From positions 533,111 through 597,110 of the forward strand of contig NZ_LMOJ01000022.1 of NCBI RefSeq assembly GCF_001424165.1: a stretch of DNA of 64,000 nucleotides, written 5' to 3'. Every line of letters begins with the position of its first letter. The stretch's first letter is position 1. The position numbers were made by a program, and so were the translations under genes. This DNA is from Massilia sp. Leaf139 (GTDB lineage: Bacteria > Pseudomonadota > Gammaproteobacteria > Burkholderiales > Burkholderiaceae_D). Below, one piece after another: positions 15,710 to 23,711 of this stretch. The notes below the pieces were generated by a model, which was not told the DNA's origin, ran no database searches, and worked only from the letters and a program-made list of their open reading frames with translations.

Positions 15710-17179
15710 ATGCCCCAGCAGGTCGCGCCGCAAGGCCAAGGCACCGGGTTGTTCGTCAACCCGGCGGCCGCGCGCCGCGCCGAATTCGAGGCCGCCTGCG
15801 GCGCGCAGTTCGCGGCGCTGGCGCTGGCCGACAGCGCCGATGCGGCGCTGGCAGTGCTCGACGGCGGATCGGTCGACCTGCTCGTCATCGATCTCGACCG
15901 CTTCGATCCGGAGCTCGACCATGCCGGCCTGACGCGGCTGGTGAGGGCGCGCGCCGGCGCCCCGACCTTGATCCTGTGCCCGTTCGCGAACGCGCGCTGG
16001 CTGCCGGCGCTGATGGCTTGCGGCCCGATCGACTATGCGATCGCGCCGCTCGACGACGAGGCGCTGCGCACGGCCATCAAGACGCGTCTGGCAGGCGCCC
16101 CGACGCCGCCGCCCGTGCCGACCCTGCGCGAACGCGAACTCGACGCGCTGGCGGCGCTGCGCGCGCGGGTGCGCCAGGCCCTTGGCGAAGGAGAGGAGCT
16201 CGAGGCCCTGGCCGAACGCCTGTGCCGGGCCCTGGCCGGCTGGCCGGGCGTGCTGCACGCCGCGCTGTTCTACCTGCAGCCGGGCGGCGACCTGCAGCTG
16301 CAGGCCCAGGCCGGCGAGCGCAGCCTGAACCTGGCCAAGGTGCTGGGCCGCGCCGACCGCCTGCTGCAATCGCCGCTGCGGCAAGCCTTCCCCGGCCTGC
16401 TGGCGGCGGCCGGGAACACCATCGCGCTCCTCGACGATCTCGACAAGGCGGGCGAACCGGCGCTGGCGGCATCCTTGCGCGAACACGGCGCCGAGATGGT
16501 GCTGGCGCTGCCGATTCCATCGAACGGGCCAGGGGCGCCGCGCGGTTCGCTGTGCCTGCTGTTCCGGGCGGCGCGCGGCTTCTCGCGCGACGAACTCGAG
16601 GCCCTGGCCGAGCTGGCCGATCTCGCCGCCGTCGGCCTGCGCATGGCCGACATGAACCGCGAGAGCGAGGAGATGCTGGTACGCGTCACGCACCTGTCCA
16701 CGCTCGACGCCCTGACCGGCGTGGCCAACCGCCGCCACGGCGAGACCCTGCTCGAACAGGAGATCAAGCGCGCGCGCCGCTACAAGCTGCCGCTGGCGCT
16801 GATCGCCTTTGACATCGACCGCTTCAAGAACGTGAACGACCGCTACGGCCACCCGGTGGGCGACATGGTGCTGCGCGCCGTGGCCGACGCCGCCCAGCAT
16901 CTGGTGCGTGCCAGCGACGTGCTGGTGCGCGCCGGCGGCGAAGAATTCCAGGTGATCGCGCCGCACACCAGCGCCATCGATGGCCTGAAAGTGGCCGAGA
17001 AACTGCGCACCGCAATCGAGGCGACCGCGATGCCGGGCGTCGACCAGGTCACCATCAGCCTGGGCGTGGCGCAGCTGGGCGAGCACGAGAGCGCGGATTC
17101 GCTGACGGTGCGCGTGAATGCGGCGCTGGGACGGGCGAAGCGGGCGGGGCGCAATTGCGTGGAGTTGGCGATGGGGTAG
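15710..17179 (+). CDS. Diguanylate cyclase with receiver-like and GAF domains
   Basis: 489-residue cytoplasmic protein that should make cyclic di-GMP from GTP. Residues ~20-130 form a receiver-like alpha/beta domain (LLVIDLDRFDP...), ~150-315 a GAF-like domain and ~325-489 the GGDEF domain. The active-site loop is intact as GGEEF (409-413), and RASD (400-403) provides the RxxD inhibitory site, so product feedback is likely. ATG 15710 has AAGGAG seven nt upstream. It is divergent from the SDR-ku operon. Confidence 0.9.
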   Translation: MPQQVAPQGQGTGLFVNPAAARRAEFEAACGAQFAALALADSADAALAVLDGGSVDLLVIDLDRFDPELDHAGLTRLVRARAGAPTLILCPFANARWLPALMACGPIDYAIAPLDDEALRTAIKTRLAGAPTPPPVPTLRERELDALAALRARVRQALGEGEELEALAERLCRALAGWPGVLHAALFYLQPGGDLQLQAQAGERSLNLAKVLGRADRLLQSPLRQAFPGLLAAAGNTIALLDDLDKAGEPALAASLREHGAEMVLALPIPSNGPGAPRGSLCLLFRAARGFSRDELEALAELADLAAVGLRMADMNRESEEMLVRVTHLSTLDALTGVANRRHGETLLEQEIKRARRYKLPLALIAFDIDRFKNVNDRYGHPVGDMVLRAVADAAQHLVRASDVLVRAGGEEFQVIAPHTSAIDGLKVAEKLRTAIEATAMPGVDQVTISLGVAQLGEHESADSLTVRVNAALGRAKRAGRNCVELAMG

Positions 17180-17234
17180 GTGGGCGTCGGCCGTCGGTGT
17201 AGCGTACGCGCCCGCGGTTCGGGTTCCCCGCCAC

Positions 17235-17358
17235 GCGTGGGCTCGGAGAGCCCACCCTACATTACGCCACCGTCTCGACCAATTTGTTGGCCGCCAGGTA
17301 ACGTACGGGGTCATTGTGGCCAATAGTCACAATGACGGGTTCACCGGGCACCCCTGTG
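17235..17358. repeat. REP-like palindromic sequence upstream of the SulP gene
   Basis: The gap 17180-17442 holds CGTGGGCTCGGAGAGCCCAC (17235-17254), a near-perfect palindrome followed by CCTAC as in the 11.2-kb island. It also holds a perfect 9-bp inverted repeat GTCATTGTG/CACAATGAC (17310-17318 and 17328-17336) and another GGGCAC/GTGCCCACG motif near 17347-17365. The second palindrome could instead be an operator for the transporter gene. Confidence 0.55.
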
Positions 17359-17442
17359 CCCACGCGTGAAAGTTGCAAACCGATAGCTGCCTCGACACCC
17401 ACCCCGCATGCTACCCTTGCGCCTTTTGCAAACGGACGCGCA

Positions 17443-19092
17443 ATGCTGCACTGGCTGAAACACTACCGGCGCGCCATGCTGCCCGGCGACATCAGCGCCG
17501 GCGTGGTGGTGGCGATGATGATGATCCCGCAAGGCATGGCCTACGCCCTGGTGGCCGGGCTGCCGCCGGTGGCCGGCATCTACGCCAGCATCGTCCCGCC
17601 CGTGCTGTACGCCCTGTTCGGCACCAGCAGCACCCAGTCCGTCGGCCCGATGGCGATCATCTCGCTCATGACCGCGTCGACGCTCGCCCCGCTGGCCGCC
17701 GCCGGCAGTCCCCTGTACGCGACCCTGGCCGCCCAGCTGGCCCTGCTGTCGGGCCTGGTGCTGCTGGCCTGCGGCCTGCTGCGCATCGGCTTCATGGCCA
17801 ACTTCTTTTCGCGCCCGGTGATGAGCGGCTTCACCATCGGCTCGGCCATCGTGATCGCGCTCGGCCAGGTACCGGCGCTGCTGGGCGCGCGTTTCCCCGC
17901 GTTTCACCTGCCGAGCGCGCTGCTGGGCGGCGTCTCGCTGCTGCTCCTGCTGCTGGCGCGCAGCCATCTCGCGCCGCTGCTGCGCCGCTGCGGCCTGCGC
18001 CCGACCGTGGCCGACATCGGATCGAAGCTGGCGCCGATGGTGGTGGTGCTGGGCGCAACGGCGCTGGTGCCGGCGCTCGGCCTGGAAGCGCTCGGCGTGC
18101 GCACCACGGGCGCGGTGCCGGCCGGGCTGCCGCTCCTGAACGTCGCGACCTCGAGCGCGCACTGGCAGGCCCTGTTGCAGCCGGCGCTGCTGATCGGCTT
18201 CATGGTCTTCCTGATCAGCATGTCGGGCGCCCAGACCCTGGCCCTGAAACGCGCCGAAAAGCTGCACAGCGACCGCGAACTGATCGGCCTGGGCGCGGCC
18301 AACCTGGGCAGCGCCCTGACGGGCGGCTTTCCCGTCACCGGCAGCATCTCGCGCTCGGCCGTCAACTTCGCGGCCGGCGCCAACAGCCAGCTCGCCAGCC
18401 TGATCACGGCCAGCCTGCTGGCGCTGGCGCTCGTTGCCCCGACCGGCTGGCTGGCGCTGCTGCCGCTGCCGACCCTGGCCGCCACCATCATCGTCGCCGT
18501 GCTCGCCATGTTCGACACCAGCACCCTGCGCACCGCCTGGCGCTACGACCGGGCCGATGCCGCGGCCTTGCTGGCCACGGCCGGCGGGGTACTCGCGCTC
18601 GGCGTCGAAGCAGGCGTAGTGGTGGGCGTGGCGCTGTCGATGGGCGCCCTGATCTGGCGCGCCAGCCGGCCGCACATCGCGGTGCTGGGGCGCATTCCGG
18701 GTACCGAGCACTTCCGCAACATCGAACGCTACAGCGCCGAGACCGCGCCCGGCCTGCTCCTGCTGCGGGTCGACGCCGGGCTTTTCTTCGGCAACGCCGA
18801 AGCCGTCAACGAGCGCGTCGAGGACGAGATCGCAGCGCGCCCGGACACGCGCCACCTGGTGCTGGTGCTGTCGGCCGTCAACGCGATCGACACCTCGGCG
18901 CTGTTCGCGCTCGGCGAACTCAATGCGATGCTGCGCACACGCGGGATCGGCCTGCACCTGTCGGAAGTGAAGGGGCCGGTAATGGATCGCCTGAAGCATA
19001 GCGCGCTGCTGGGCGCCCTGAATGGCAGGCTGTTCCTGAGCACGGCGATGGCCTGGGACGAACTGTCCGCTGACCGCTTAAGGCCGGCCTAA
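17443..19092 (+). CDS. SulP-family anion (sulfate) permease with STAS domain
   Basis: 549-residue integral membrane transporter. It has the SulP signature near the N terminus (GVVVAMMMIPQGMAYALVAG, PPVAGIYASI, GTSSTQSVGP), about 10-12 hydrophobic segments to ~420 and a cytoplasmic STAS domain at ~440-549 (LVLVLSAVNAIDTSALFAL). Family members move sulfate, bicarbonate or other anions; the substrate is not determined. The start ATG 17443 has only a weak ribosome-binding site, but the family begins here (MLHWLKHYRRAMLPGD). Confidence 0.88.
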   Translation: MLHWLKHYRRAMLPGDISAGVVVAMMMIPQGMAYALVAGLPPVAGIYASIVPPVLYALFGTSSTQSVGPMAIISLMTASTLAPLAAAGSPLYATLAAQLALLSGLVLLACGLLRIGFMANFFSRPVMSGFTIGSAIVIALGQVPALLGARFPAFHLPSALLGGVSLLLLLLARSHLAPLLRRCGLRPTVADIGSKLAPMVVVLGATALVPALGLEALGVRTTGAVPAGLPLLNVATSSAHWQALLQPALLIGFMVFLISMSGAQTLALKRAEKLHSDRELIGLGAANLGSALTGGFPVTGSISRSAVNFAAGANSQLASLITASLLALALVAPTGWLALLPLPTLAATIIVAVLAMFDTSTLRTAWRYDRADAAALLATAGGVLALGVEAGVVVGVALSMGALIWRASRPHIAVLGRIPGTEHFRNIERYSAETAPGLLLLRVDAGLFFGNAEAVNERVEDEIAARPDTRHLVLVLSAVNAIDTSALFALGELNAMLRTRGIGLHLSEVKGPVMDRLKHSALLGALNGRLFLSTAMAWDELSADRLRPA

Positions 19093-19162
19093 TGGAAAGT
19101 GCGTTGCGAGACGGCAAGGACGGTGGCAGTATTGACGAACAACCAATCCCACGGAGCCCCCG

Positions 19163-19312
19163 ATGCAGCACCTGATCACCTTTGCCTGCATGATCCTCGC
19201 CACCATCCTCTGGATCGGCGGCTTCACCACCGGTTCGCTGCTGTTCTTCGTGGCGGCCGGCGCCTTCGAGCTGCTGTTCTGGAAGCGGGTGATCACAAGC
19301 CGCCTTAAATAG
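19163..19312 (+). CDS. 49-residue two-helix membrane protein
   Basis: Short frame encoding two hydrophobic helices (LITFACMILATILWIG and GSLLFFVAAGAFELLFW) and a basic tail KRVITSRLK. GGAG lies six nt upstream of ATG 19163. It sits 70 nt after the SulP gene on the same strand and may be co-transcribed. No known family. Confidence 0.6.
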   Translation: MQHLITFACMILATILWIGGFTTGSLLFFVAAGAFELLFWKRVITSRLK

Positions 19313-19330
19313 GTGCAAGCTTGTCTGTGT

Positions 19331-19347
19331 TGCACCATCATGGTGCA
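19331..19347 (+). promoter_or_regulatory. NtrC-type binding site
   Basis: TGCACCATCATGGTGCA is a perfect 7-bp dyad with a 3-nt centre and has the GC-N11-GC spacing of the enterobacterial NtrC consensus. It sits about 30 bp upstream of a -24/-12 promoter, a normal distance for an activator of sigma-54. Confidence 0.6.
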
Positions 19348-19375
19348 GATTCTCCTCTGACAGAATCCAGGGCGC

Positions 19376-19391
19376 AGGCACGAATACTGCA
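19376..19391 (+). promoter_or_regulatory. Sigma-54 (-24/-12) promoter of the GNAT gene
   Basis: AGGCACGAATACTGCA keeps the invariant GG and GC with 10 bp between them, and matches TGGCACG-N4-TTGCA at all but two positions. Transcription would begin near 19402, giving a short leader before the ATG at 19429. Confidence 0.6.
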
Positions 19392-19428
19392 CACTCTTCG
19401 GTAACTGCCAAGAGGAGGAGGACGGAAA

Positions 19429-19974
19429 ATGCAAGTGACCATGCTGGACGCCGGCGGCGCTGCCAAGCACACGCCGCAATTGCGCGCGCTGCTGCAGGAT
19501 GCGGTCGCGCACGGGGCCTCGGTCGGCTTCGTCAAGCCGCTGCTGGATGCGGCGGCCGACGGCTACTGGCGCGAGGTCTCCGGGGCGGTCGCGAGCGGTT
19601 CGCGCATCCTGCTGGCGGCCTGGCAGGACAATGTGCTGGTAGGGACGGTGCAGCTGGATTTGTGCATGAAGCCCAATGGCCGCAACCGCGCCGAAGTACA
19701 GAAGCTGCTGGTGCACAGCGGCGCGCGCCGTGGCGGGGTGGCGACCAATCTCATGGCCGCGGCCGAGATCCAGGCGCTGGCGCTGTGCCGTGGCCTGCTG
19801 TTTCTCGACACCGAAGCGGGCTCCGGCGCCGAGGCGCTGTATGCCCGGCTCGGTTACACGCGGGTAGGCGAGCTGCCCGAATACTGTGCCACGCCCGACG
19901 GCGCCTGGCGCGCCACCGCGATCTGGTACAAGACCCTGTTCGTGCGCGACGCGGCGAACGCCACGGCAGCCTGA
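19429..19974 (+). CDS. GNAT-family N-acetyltransferase, probable nitrogen-regulated
   Basis: 181-residue acetyl-CoA-dependent acyltransferase. The GNAT core includes VQKLLVHSGARRGGVATNLM (cofactor-binding motif A), followed by the helix and strand LLFLDTEAGSGAEALYARLGYTRVGELP. The acceptor substrate is unknown. A strong ribosome-binding site (GGAGGA) precedes ATG 19429. Upstream lie an NtrC-like dyad and a -24/-12 promoter, suggesting expression under nitrogen limitation through NtrC and sigma-54. That points to an amine or amino-acid substrate, though this is inference. Confidence 0.85.
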   Translation: MQVTMLDAGGAAKHTPQLRALLQDAVAHGASVGFVKPLLDAAADGYWREVSGAVASGSRILLAAWQDNVLVGTVQLDLCMKPNGRNRAEVQKLLVHSGARRGGVATNLMAAAEIQALALCRGLLFLDTEAGSGAEALYARLGYTRVGELPEYCATPDGAWRATAIWYKTLFVRDAANATAA

Positions 19975-19981
19975 GGGGCAA

Positions 19982-20608
19982 TCAGGACTTGCGGCGATCC
20001 GGGCCGATGTGGGGCGGAGCCAGCTTGATCGGCGCTGCGTTCTGCGGATTGAGCGCCTGGCGATCCTTGTAGACAGCCGCGATCGCGGCCATGTCGGCAT
20101 CCTGGTCGCCGCTCAGGTGCAGGAAGTCGACCAGGCCGAGTTCCTTCTTGCCGTAGTCGATGTACACCAGCACCAGCGGCACCTTGGCGGCCGTTGCCAG
20201 GTGATAGAAACCGCTCTTCCAGTGCGGGCGGTAGCTGCGCGTGCCTTCCGGCGTGATCCCCACCCAGCACCAGGGTTCGGCCAGCATGCGCTCGGCCAGC
20301 TTGCGCGTGGCGCCCATCGGCGCGCGGCGGTCGACGGAGATGCCGCCCCAGTAGCGCATGATGGCGCCCATCGGGCCCCGGAACAGCGAGTCCTTGGCCA
20401 GCCAGCGGAACTGCAGGCCAAGCGCCCACTTGCCCAGCAGGCCGATCAGAAAGTCCCAGTTCGAGGTGTGCGGATAGACGACGGCGATGCCGTGCGGGCC
20501 GGGCAGGGGCCGGTAGCGCAGCTTCCAGCCGAGCAGGTTCAGGAGGCGCAGCGCGGTGCGCTGGCCCCAGGTGGGCAGGGCCGATGGATGCATCAGGGTG
20601 TCGCTCAT
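19982..20608 (-). CDS. PlsC-type 1-acyl-glycerol-3-phosphate acyltransferase family protein
   Basis: 208-residue acyltransferase. Catalytic motif I HTSNWD (HX4D) and motif III TPEGTRSY are intact, so acyl transfer to a lysophospholipid or other glycerol-type acceptor is likely. It is shorter than housekeeping PlsC and resembles accessory acyltransferases. The ATG at 20608 is chosen over the adjacent ATG 20611 because GGAG is five nt from the former and only two from the latter. The 3' end converges with the GNAT gene with 7 nt between stop codons. Confidence 0.86.
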   Translation of the reverse strand: MSDTLMHPSALPTWGQRTALRLLNLLGWKLRYRPLPGPHGIAVVYPHTSNWDFLIGLLGKWALGLQFRWLAKDSLFRGPMGAIMRYWGGISVDRRAPMGATRKLAERMLAEPWCWVGITPEGTRSYRPHWKSGFYHLATAAKVPLVLVYIDYGKKELGLVDFLHLSGDQDADMAAIAAVYKDRQALNPQNAAPIKLAPPHIGPDRRKS

Positions 20609-20806
20609 CATTTCTCCGTCGAGCCACCCGTGGGGCGCTCGCTTGTTCTTTGTATGGTGTTATGAGTCGCACAAGACAATGACATTACCTTGTGGAAAAC
20701 GAAGCCGAGGATTTTATAGGCCCGCACGGAGGCCGACAAGCAAAAAAACTGGTCTGTTGCTGGGGGCGGCCGTATCATGGCAGCCCTGTTTGCCAGTCTG
20801 ACCACC

Positions 20807-21151
20807 ATGGATATTACGATCTACCACAATCCCCAGTGCAGCAATTCGCGCGGCGCCCTGGCCGCGATCCGCGAAACGGGCGTCGAGCCGCGCATCGTCG
20901 ACTACCTGGCCACGCCGCCCACGCGCGAGCAATTGCTGGGCATGCTGGCCGCGGCGGGCCTGCGCCCGATCGAGGCGATGCGCACCAAGGAAAGCAAATT
21001 CGCGGAACTCGGGCTGTCGGCCGAATCGCCCGATGCGGTGCTGGTCGATGCGATGCTGGCCCATCCGGTACTGATGAACCGGCCATTCGTGGTCACGCCG
21101 AAGGGCGTGCGCCTGTGCCGGCCGCCGGAGACGGTGCGCGAGATCCTGTAG
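20807..21151 (+). CDS. arsC: ArsC/Spx-family (glutaredoxin-dependent) arsenate reductase
   Basis: 114-residue thioredoxin-fold reductase. The catalytic Cys is in the N-terminal HNPQCSNSR motif; NRPFVVTPKG carries the family Arg and cis-Pro region. Members reduce arsenate using glutathione and glutaredoxin. No arsR, arsB or acr3 is nearby, so this is a solitary ArsC/YffB-like gene and arsenic resistance is not assured. An upstream ATG (20777) would add ten residues not typical of the family. Confidence 0.87.
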   Translation: MDITIYHNPQCSNSRGALAAIRETGVEPRIVDYLATPPTREQLLGMLAAAGLRPIEAMRTKESKFAELGLSAESPDAVLVDAMLAHPVLMNRPFVVTPKGVRLCRPPETVREIL

Positions 21152-21237
21152 GGGCGCTGAAGGAGCGAACTCGGGCGGCGCGCTGAGGTAATGCGCTTAT
21201 GCGACGAATTCAGGTAGTGCGCGGAGGGAGCAAGCGT

Positions 21238-21276
21238 AGTGAGCAGGCTTAGTGAGCAGGCTTAGTGAGCAAGCTC
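21238..21276. repeat. Three 13-bp tandem repeats
   Basis: AGTGAGCAGGCTT at 21238-21250 repeats exactly at 21251-21263 and with two changes at 21264-21276. The last copy runs into the stop codon of the beta-helix gene. No function is evident. Confidence 0.7.
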
Positions 21277-22492
21277 AGGCGCCCGGTTCCTCGTTGCGAG
21301 ACAGCTCCGTGTCGGGCACCTGCTCGTGCTGGAAGGCGCCGATGTCGAAGCCGGTGTCGATGCTGCGCTGCTTGCCCTCGAAATCCGGTTCCGGCACATC
21401 GACCACCATGCCGCGCCCGATCGCGGGCGAGCGGCTGCTGATGCGGAAGTCCGGGGTGCCGGTGCGGCTGTATTCGAGGAAGCCCGGCTCGGCGGCGACC
21501 GTGCCCTCGTGCTGGCGTCCCGGCGGCAGGCGCCAGTCGGCGGCGCTGTTCTGGAACACCAGGTTGTGCACATAGCGGTTGTTGGGGCCAGTCGCGCCCT
21601 GTTCCAGGATGCCGTGCTTGTTGTCGAAGACGATGTTGTTGGCCACGATGGTATGGTCGTTCGGCCCCTTCGAATAATAGAAGTCGCCGCCGCCGACGAC
21701 GATGCCCGAACCCGACGTGGAAACCGTGTTGCCGGTGATGTCGACCTTGTGGGCGTCGTGCCAGAGGTGGATGCCGGCGCCCGAAATGCGGTAGATCACG
21801 TTGCTGCGCACGCGCGCCTGGGTGCTGACATAGATGCCGTGGTGGAAGCGGCACTCGGGCGGGCCAATGTCGTGCACGTTGTTGCCGATGACCTCGCCGA
21901 ACTTGCCCTTGTAATAGCTGTCCACGCCGATGCCGGCGCCGCCGGCCGATTCGCAGGGCACGTCCAGGGCGATGTGGTGTACGTGGTTATGGCGGATGCC
22001 GTTGTAGGAGCCGCCGTTATAGATGCCGCTGAGCCATTTGGTGCCGCTCTGGTACTGGAAGCCGTCGATGTCGAAGCCGACGATATCGACATAGTTGCCG
22101 CGGTTGTCCCAGGCGCTGGTGGTGCGCGAGTCGAGCGGCGGGACGATTTTCGCGCCCCAGCGTTCCGACGACACGAAGATGATGCGCGCCTCGGCGGTGC
22201 CGCTGACATTGGTGCGAAAGCCGCCCGTGTACTGGCCCGGCGCCACATAGACCGTGGTGCCGGCCGTGACCACCTGGGCCGCGCGCGCGATCGTGCGGAA
22301 GGGTTCGGACTGGGTGCCGGGGTTGGCGTCCGATCCGCCGGGCGCGACGAACAGGTTGGTGCGCACCACTTCGGGCACGACCAGCTGTTCGGAGGCGCCT
22401 TCGCGCAGGCGACAGCCGTCTAGCCCGAGCACGATGGCGCAGAACAAGACCGCGAGCAGGGGATTGGCGGGACGATGCGCTGAAACGGACAT
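21275..22492 (-). CDS. Right-handed parallel beta-helix protein, probable lipoprotein
   Basis: 405-residue exported protein. The N terminus carries a hydrophobic signal ending LGLDGC, a plausible lipobox with Cys near residue 26. FVAPGGSDANPGT, a motif common at the start of bacterial pectate-lyase-like beta-helices, follows. Repeated Asn/Gly-rich rungs (IRHNHVHHI, VIGNNVHDI, VRSNVIYRI, ITGNTVSTS, VANNIVFDN, YVHNLVFQN) form the helix, and a C-terminal SPAIGRG/DIGAFQ segment is typical of these proteins. Polysaccharide binding or lysis is likely, but no lyase catalytic set is certain. ATG 22492 has GAGG nine nt upstream. Confidence 0.8.
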   Translation of the reverse strand: MSVSAHRPANPLLAVLFCAIVLGLDGCRLREGASEQLVVPEVVRTNLFVAPGGSDANPGTQSEPFRTIARAAQVVTAGTTVYVAPGQYTGGFRTNVSGTAEARIIFVSSERWGAKIVPPLDSRTTSAWDNRGNYVDIVGFDIDGFQYQSGTKWLSGIYNGGSYNGIRHNHVHHIALDVPCESAGGAGIGVDSYYKGKFGEVIGNNVHDIGPPECRFHHGIYVSTQARVRSNVIYRISGAGIHLWHDAHKVDITGNTVSTSGSGIVVGGGDFYYSKGPNDHTIVANNIVFDNKHGILEQGATGPNNRYVHNLVFQNSAADWRLPPGRQHEGTVAAEPGFLEYSRTGTPDFRISSRSPAIGRGMVVDVPEPDFEGKQRSIDTGFDIGAFQHEQVPDTELSRNEEPGA

Positions 22493-22633
22493 GGCGAGAC
22501 CCTCGTGGACGACGGACACCAATGCAGTGTCCCCCGGCGCGAACGACGCCCGGCCCGGTTACATCAAGTTTGCTTTTGAGCGAGCGCAACGTGGCTCACG
22601 CAAGCCCATGCATGGCTCGCCAGCCGGGCCGCA

Positions 22634-23071
22634 TCAGGCGCTTTTCACCACCTGCGGCATGTAGGCGTCGAGGAATTCGGGCGGCATGCGGCGCGGCCGG
22701 CCGCCGCTGATGTCGATGCAGACCAGCTCCCAGCGCCCGCGCAGCACCGTCGTGCCGTCGCTCGCGCGCTGCAACTGGAAGCGGCGCTCCATCGAGAGCT
22801 TGCCGTCGCCGCCGACCAGCCAGGTAGCCAGCACCAGTTCTTCGCCGAGCAGGGTCGGCAGGATGTAATCGTATTCTGCGCGCCGGATCGCCATCGCCCG
22901 ATCCAGGCGCCGGTAATCGGCGATGCCCAGGCCGAGCGCCTCCGAATGGGCCCAGCCGATCTGCTCGCACCAGCGCACGTAGACGGCGTTGTTGGTGTGG
23001 TTCAGTCCGTCGATGTCATCGGCCTGCGGCGCCAGCGGCAGTGTGTAGGGTTGCGGATAATCCCAGGTCAA
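22634..23071 (-). CDS. Hotdog-fold acyl-CoA thioesterase (4HBT family)
   Basis: 145-residue thioesterase with the hotdog-helix motif DIDGLNHTNNAVYVRWCE, where Asp and nearby residues act in 4-hydroxybenzoyl-CoA/YbgC-type enzymes. The best start is a TTG at 23071, because AAGGAG lies five nt upstream. A longer version would begin at another TTG (23098) and place that site inside the gene. The natural acyl-CoA is unknown. Confidence 0.84.
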   Translation of the reverse strand: MTWDYPQPYTLPLAPQADDIDGLNHTNNAVYVRWCEQIGWAHSEALGLGIADYRRLDRAMAIRRAEYDYILPTLLGEELVLATWLVGGDGKLSMERRFQLQRASDGTTVLRGRWELVCIDISGGRPRRMPPEFLDAYMPQVVKSA

Positions 23072-23238
23072 TGTGACTCCTTCTCGGACGGGCGGCAAAG
23101 CGCCATTCTAGCCGCTCGGCGGCTGCTCTGCCGGCAAGCGCTGCCGGCGCCGGCGCGGCCTGATCTCCGTCAGCCGTGCGCGCCGAACCACGCGCGCCGG
23201 GCGGGTATCCAAAGGACAGACAGCATGCGGAGAAGGGC

Positions 23239-23571
23239 GTGTTCACCATCGTCTTGCTTCTTTACTTGCAGCAGCAGCTCGAGGTGACGCTCGAAAGCAG
23301 CAGCCTGCGCGGCGCCTATGCCACGCGCGCCGAATGCGAGGCGGCGGCAGTGCGTCTGCGCGGGCCGCTGCCGACGCCGCGCACCTACAGCGCCGCCTGG
23401 CATGACGCCGTTTGCCTGCCGATTGGTCGCGACGTCAAGGTGAACGAGCTGGCGCCGCTCGATGTGCAGGCGCTGTTCAAAGGGGCGCCGCCTGCGGGGG
23501 AATGCGGGGCCGCAGGTGCCTGGCGCCGCCTGGCCGAGCTGTGCGTGCCCGCGGCCCGCGCGGCGCCGTAG
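23239..23571 (+). CDS. Hypothetical protein with hydrophobic N terminus
   Basis: 110-residue protein probably starting at GTG 23239 (GGAGAAGG just upstream). It begins with a short hydrophobic run (FTIVLLLYLQQQLEV), followed by a soluble part with four Cys residues (ECEAAA, AVCLPIG, GECGAAG, ELCVPAA) that could form two disulfides if exported. I do not recognise a family. Confidence 0.55.
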   Translation: MFTIVLLLYLQQQLEVTLESSSLRGAYATRAECEAAAVRLRGPLPTPRTYSAAWHDAVCLPIGRDVKVNELAPLDVQALFKGAPPAGECGAAGAWRRLAELCVPAARAAP

Positions 23572-23711
23572 GTGCAAGGGCGCTCAGTGGAAGAACTCGA
23601 TGGAGGGAGTCTGATGAACGAATGTTGCGAAGGAGCCCGATGAAAAACACAGTACGAGAACCCGGTGCGCGAACTCGGCGAAGGCGCCAATGACCGAGCC
23701 TGGTCAAGCGC

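Noticed and set aside
20777..20806. An upstream start for the ArsC gene.
   Set aside because: It would add residues before MDITIYHNP, where ArsC proteins normally begin.
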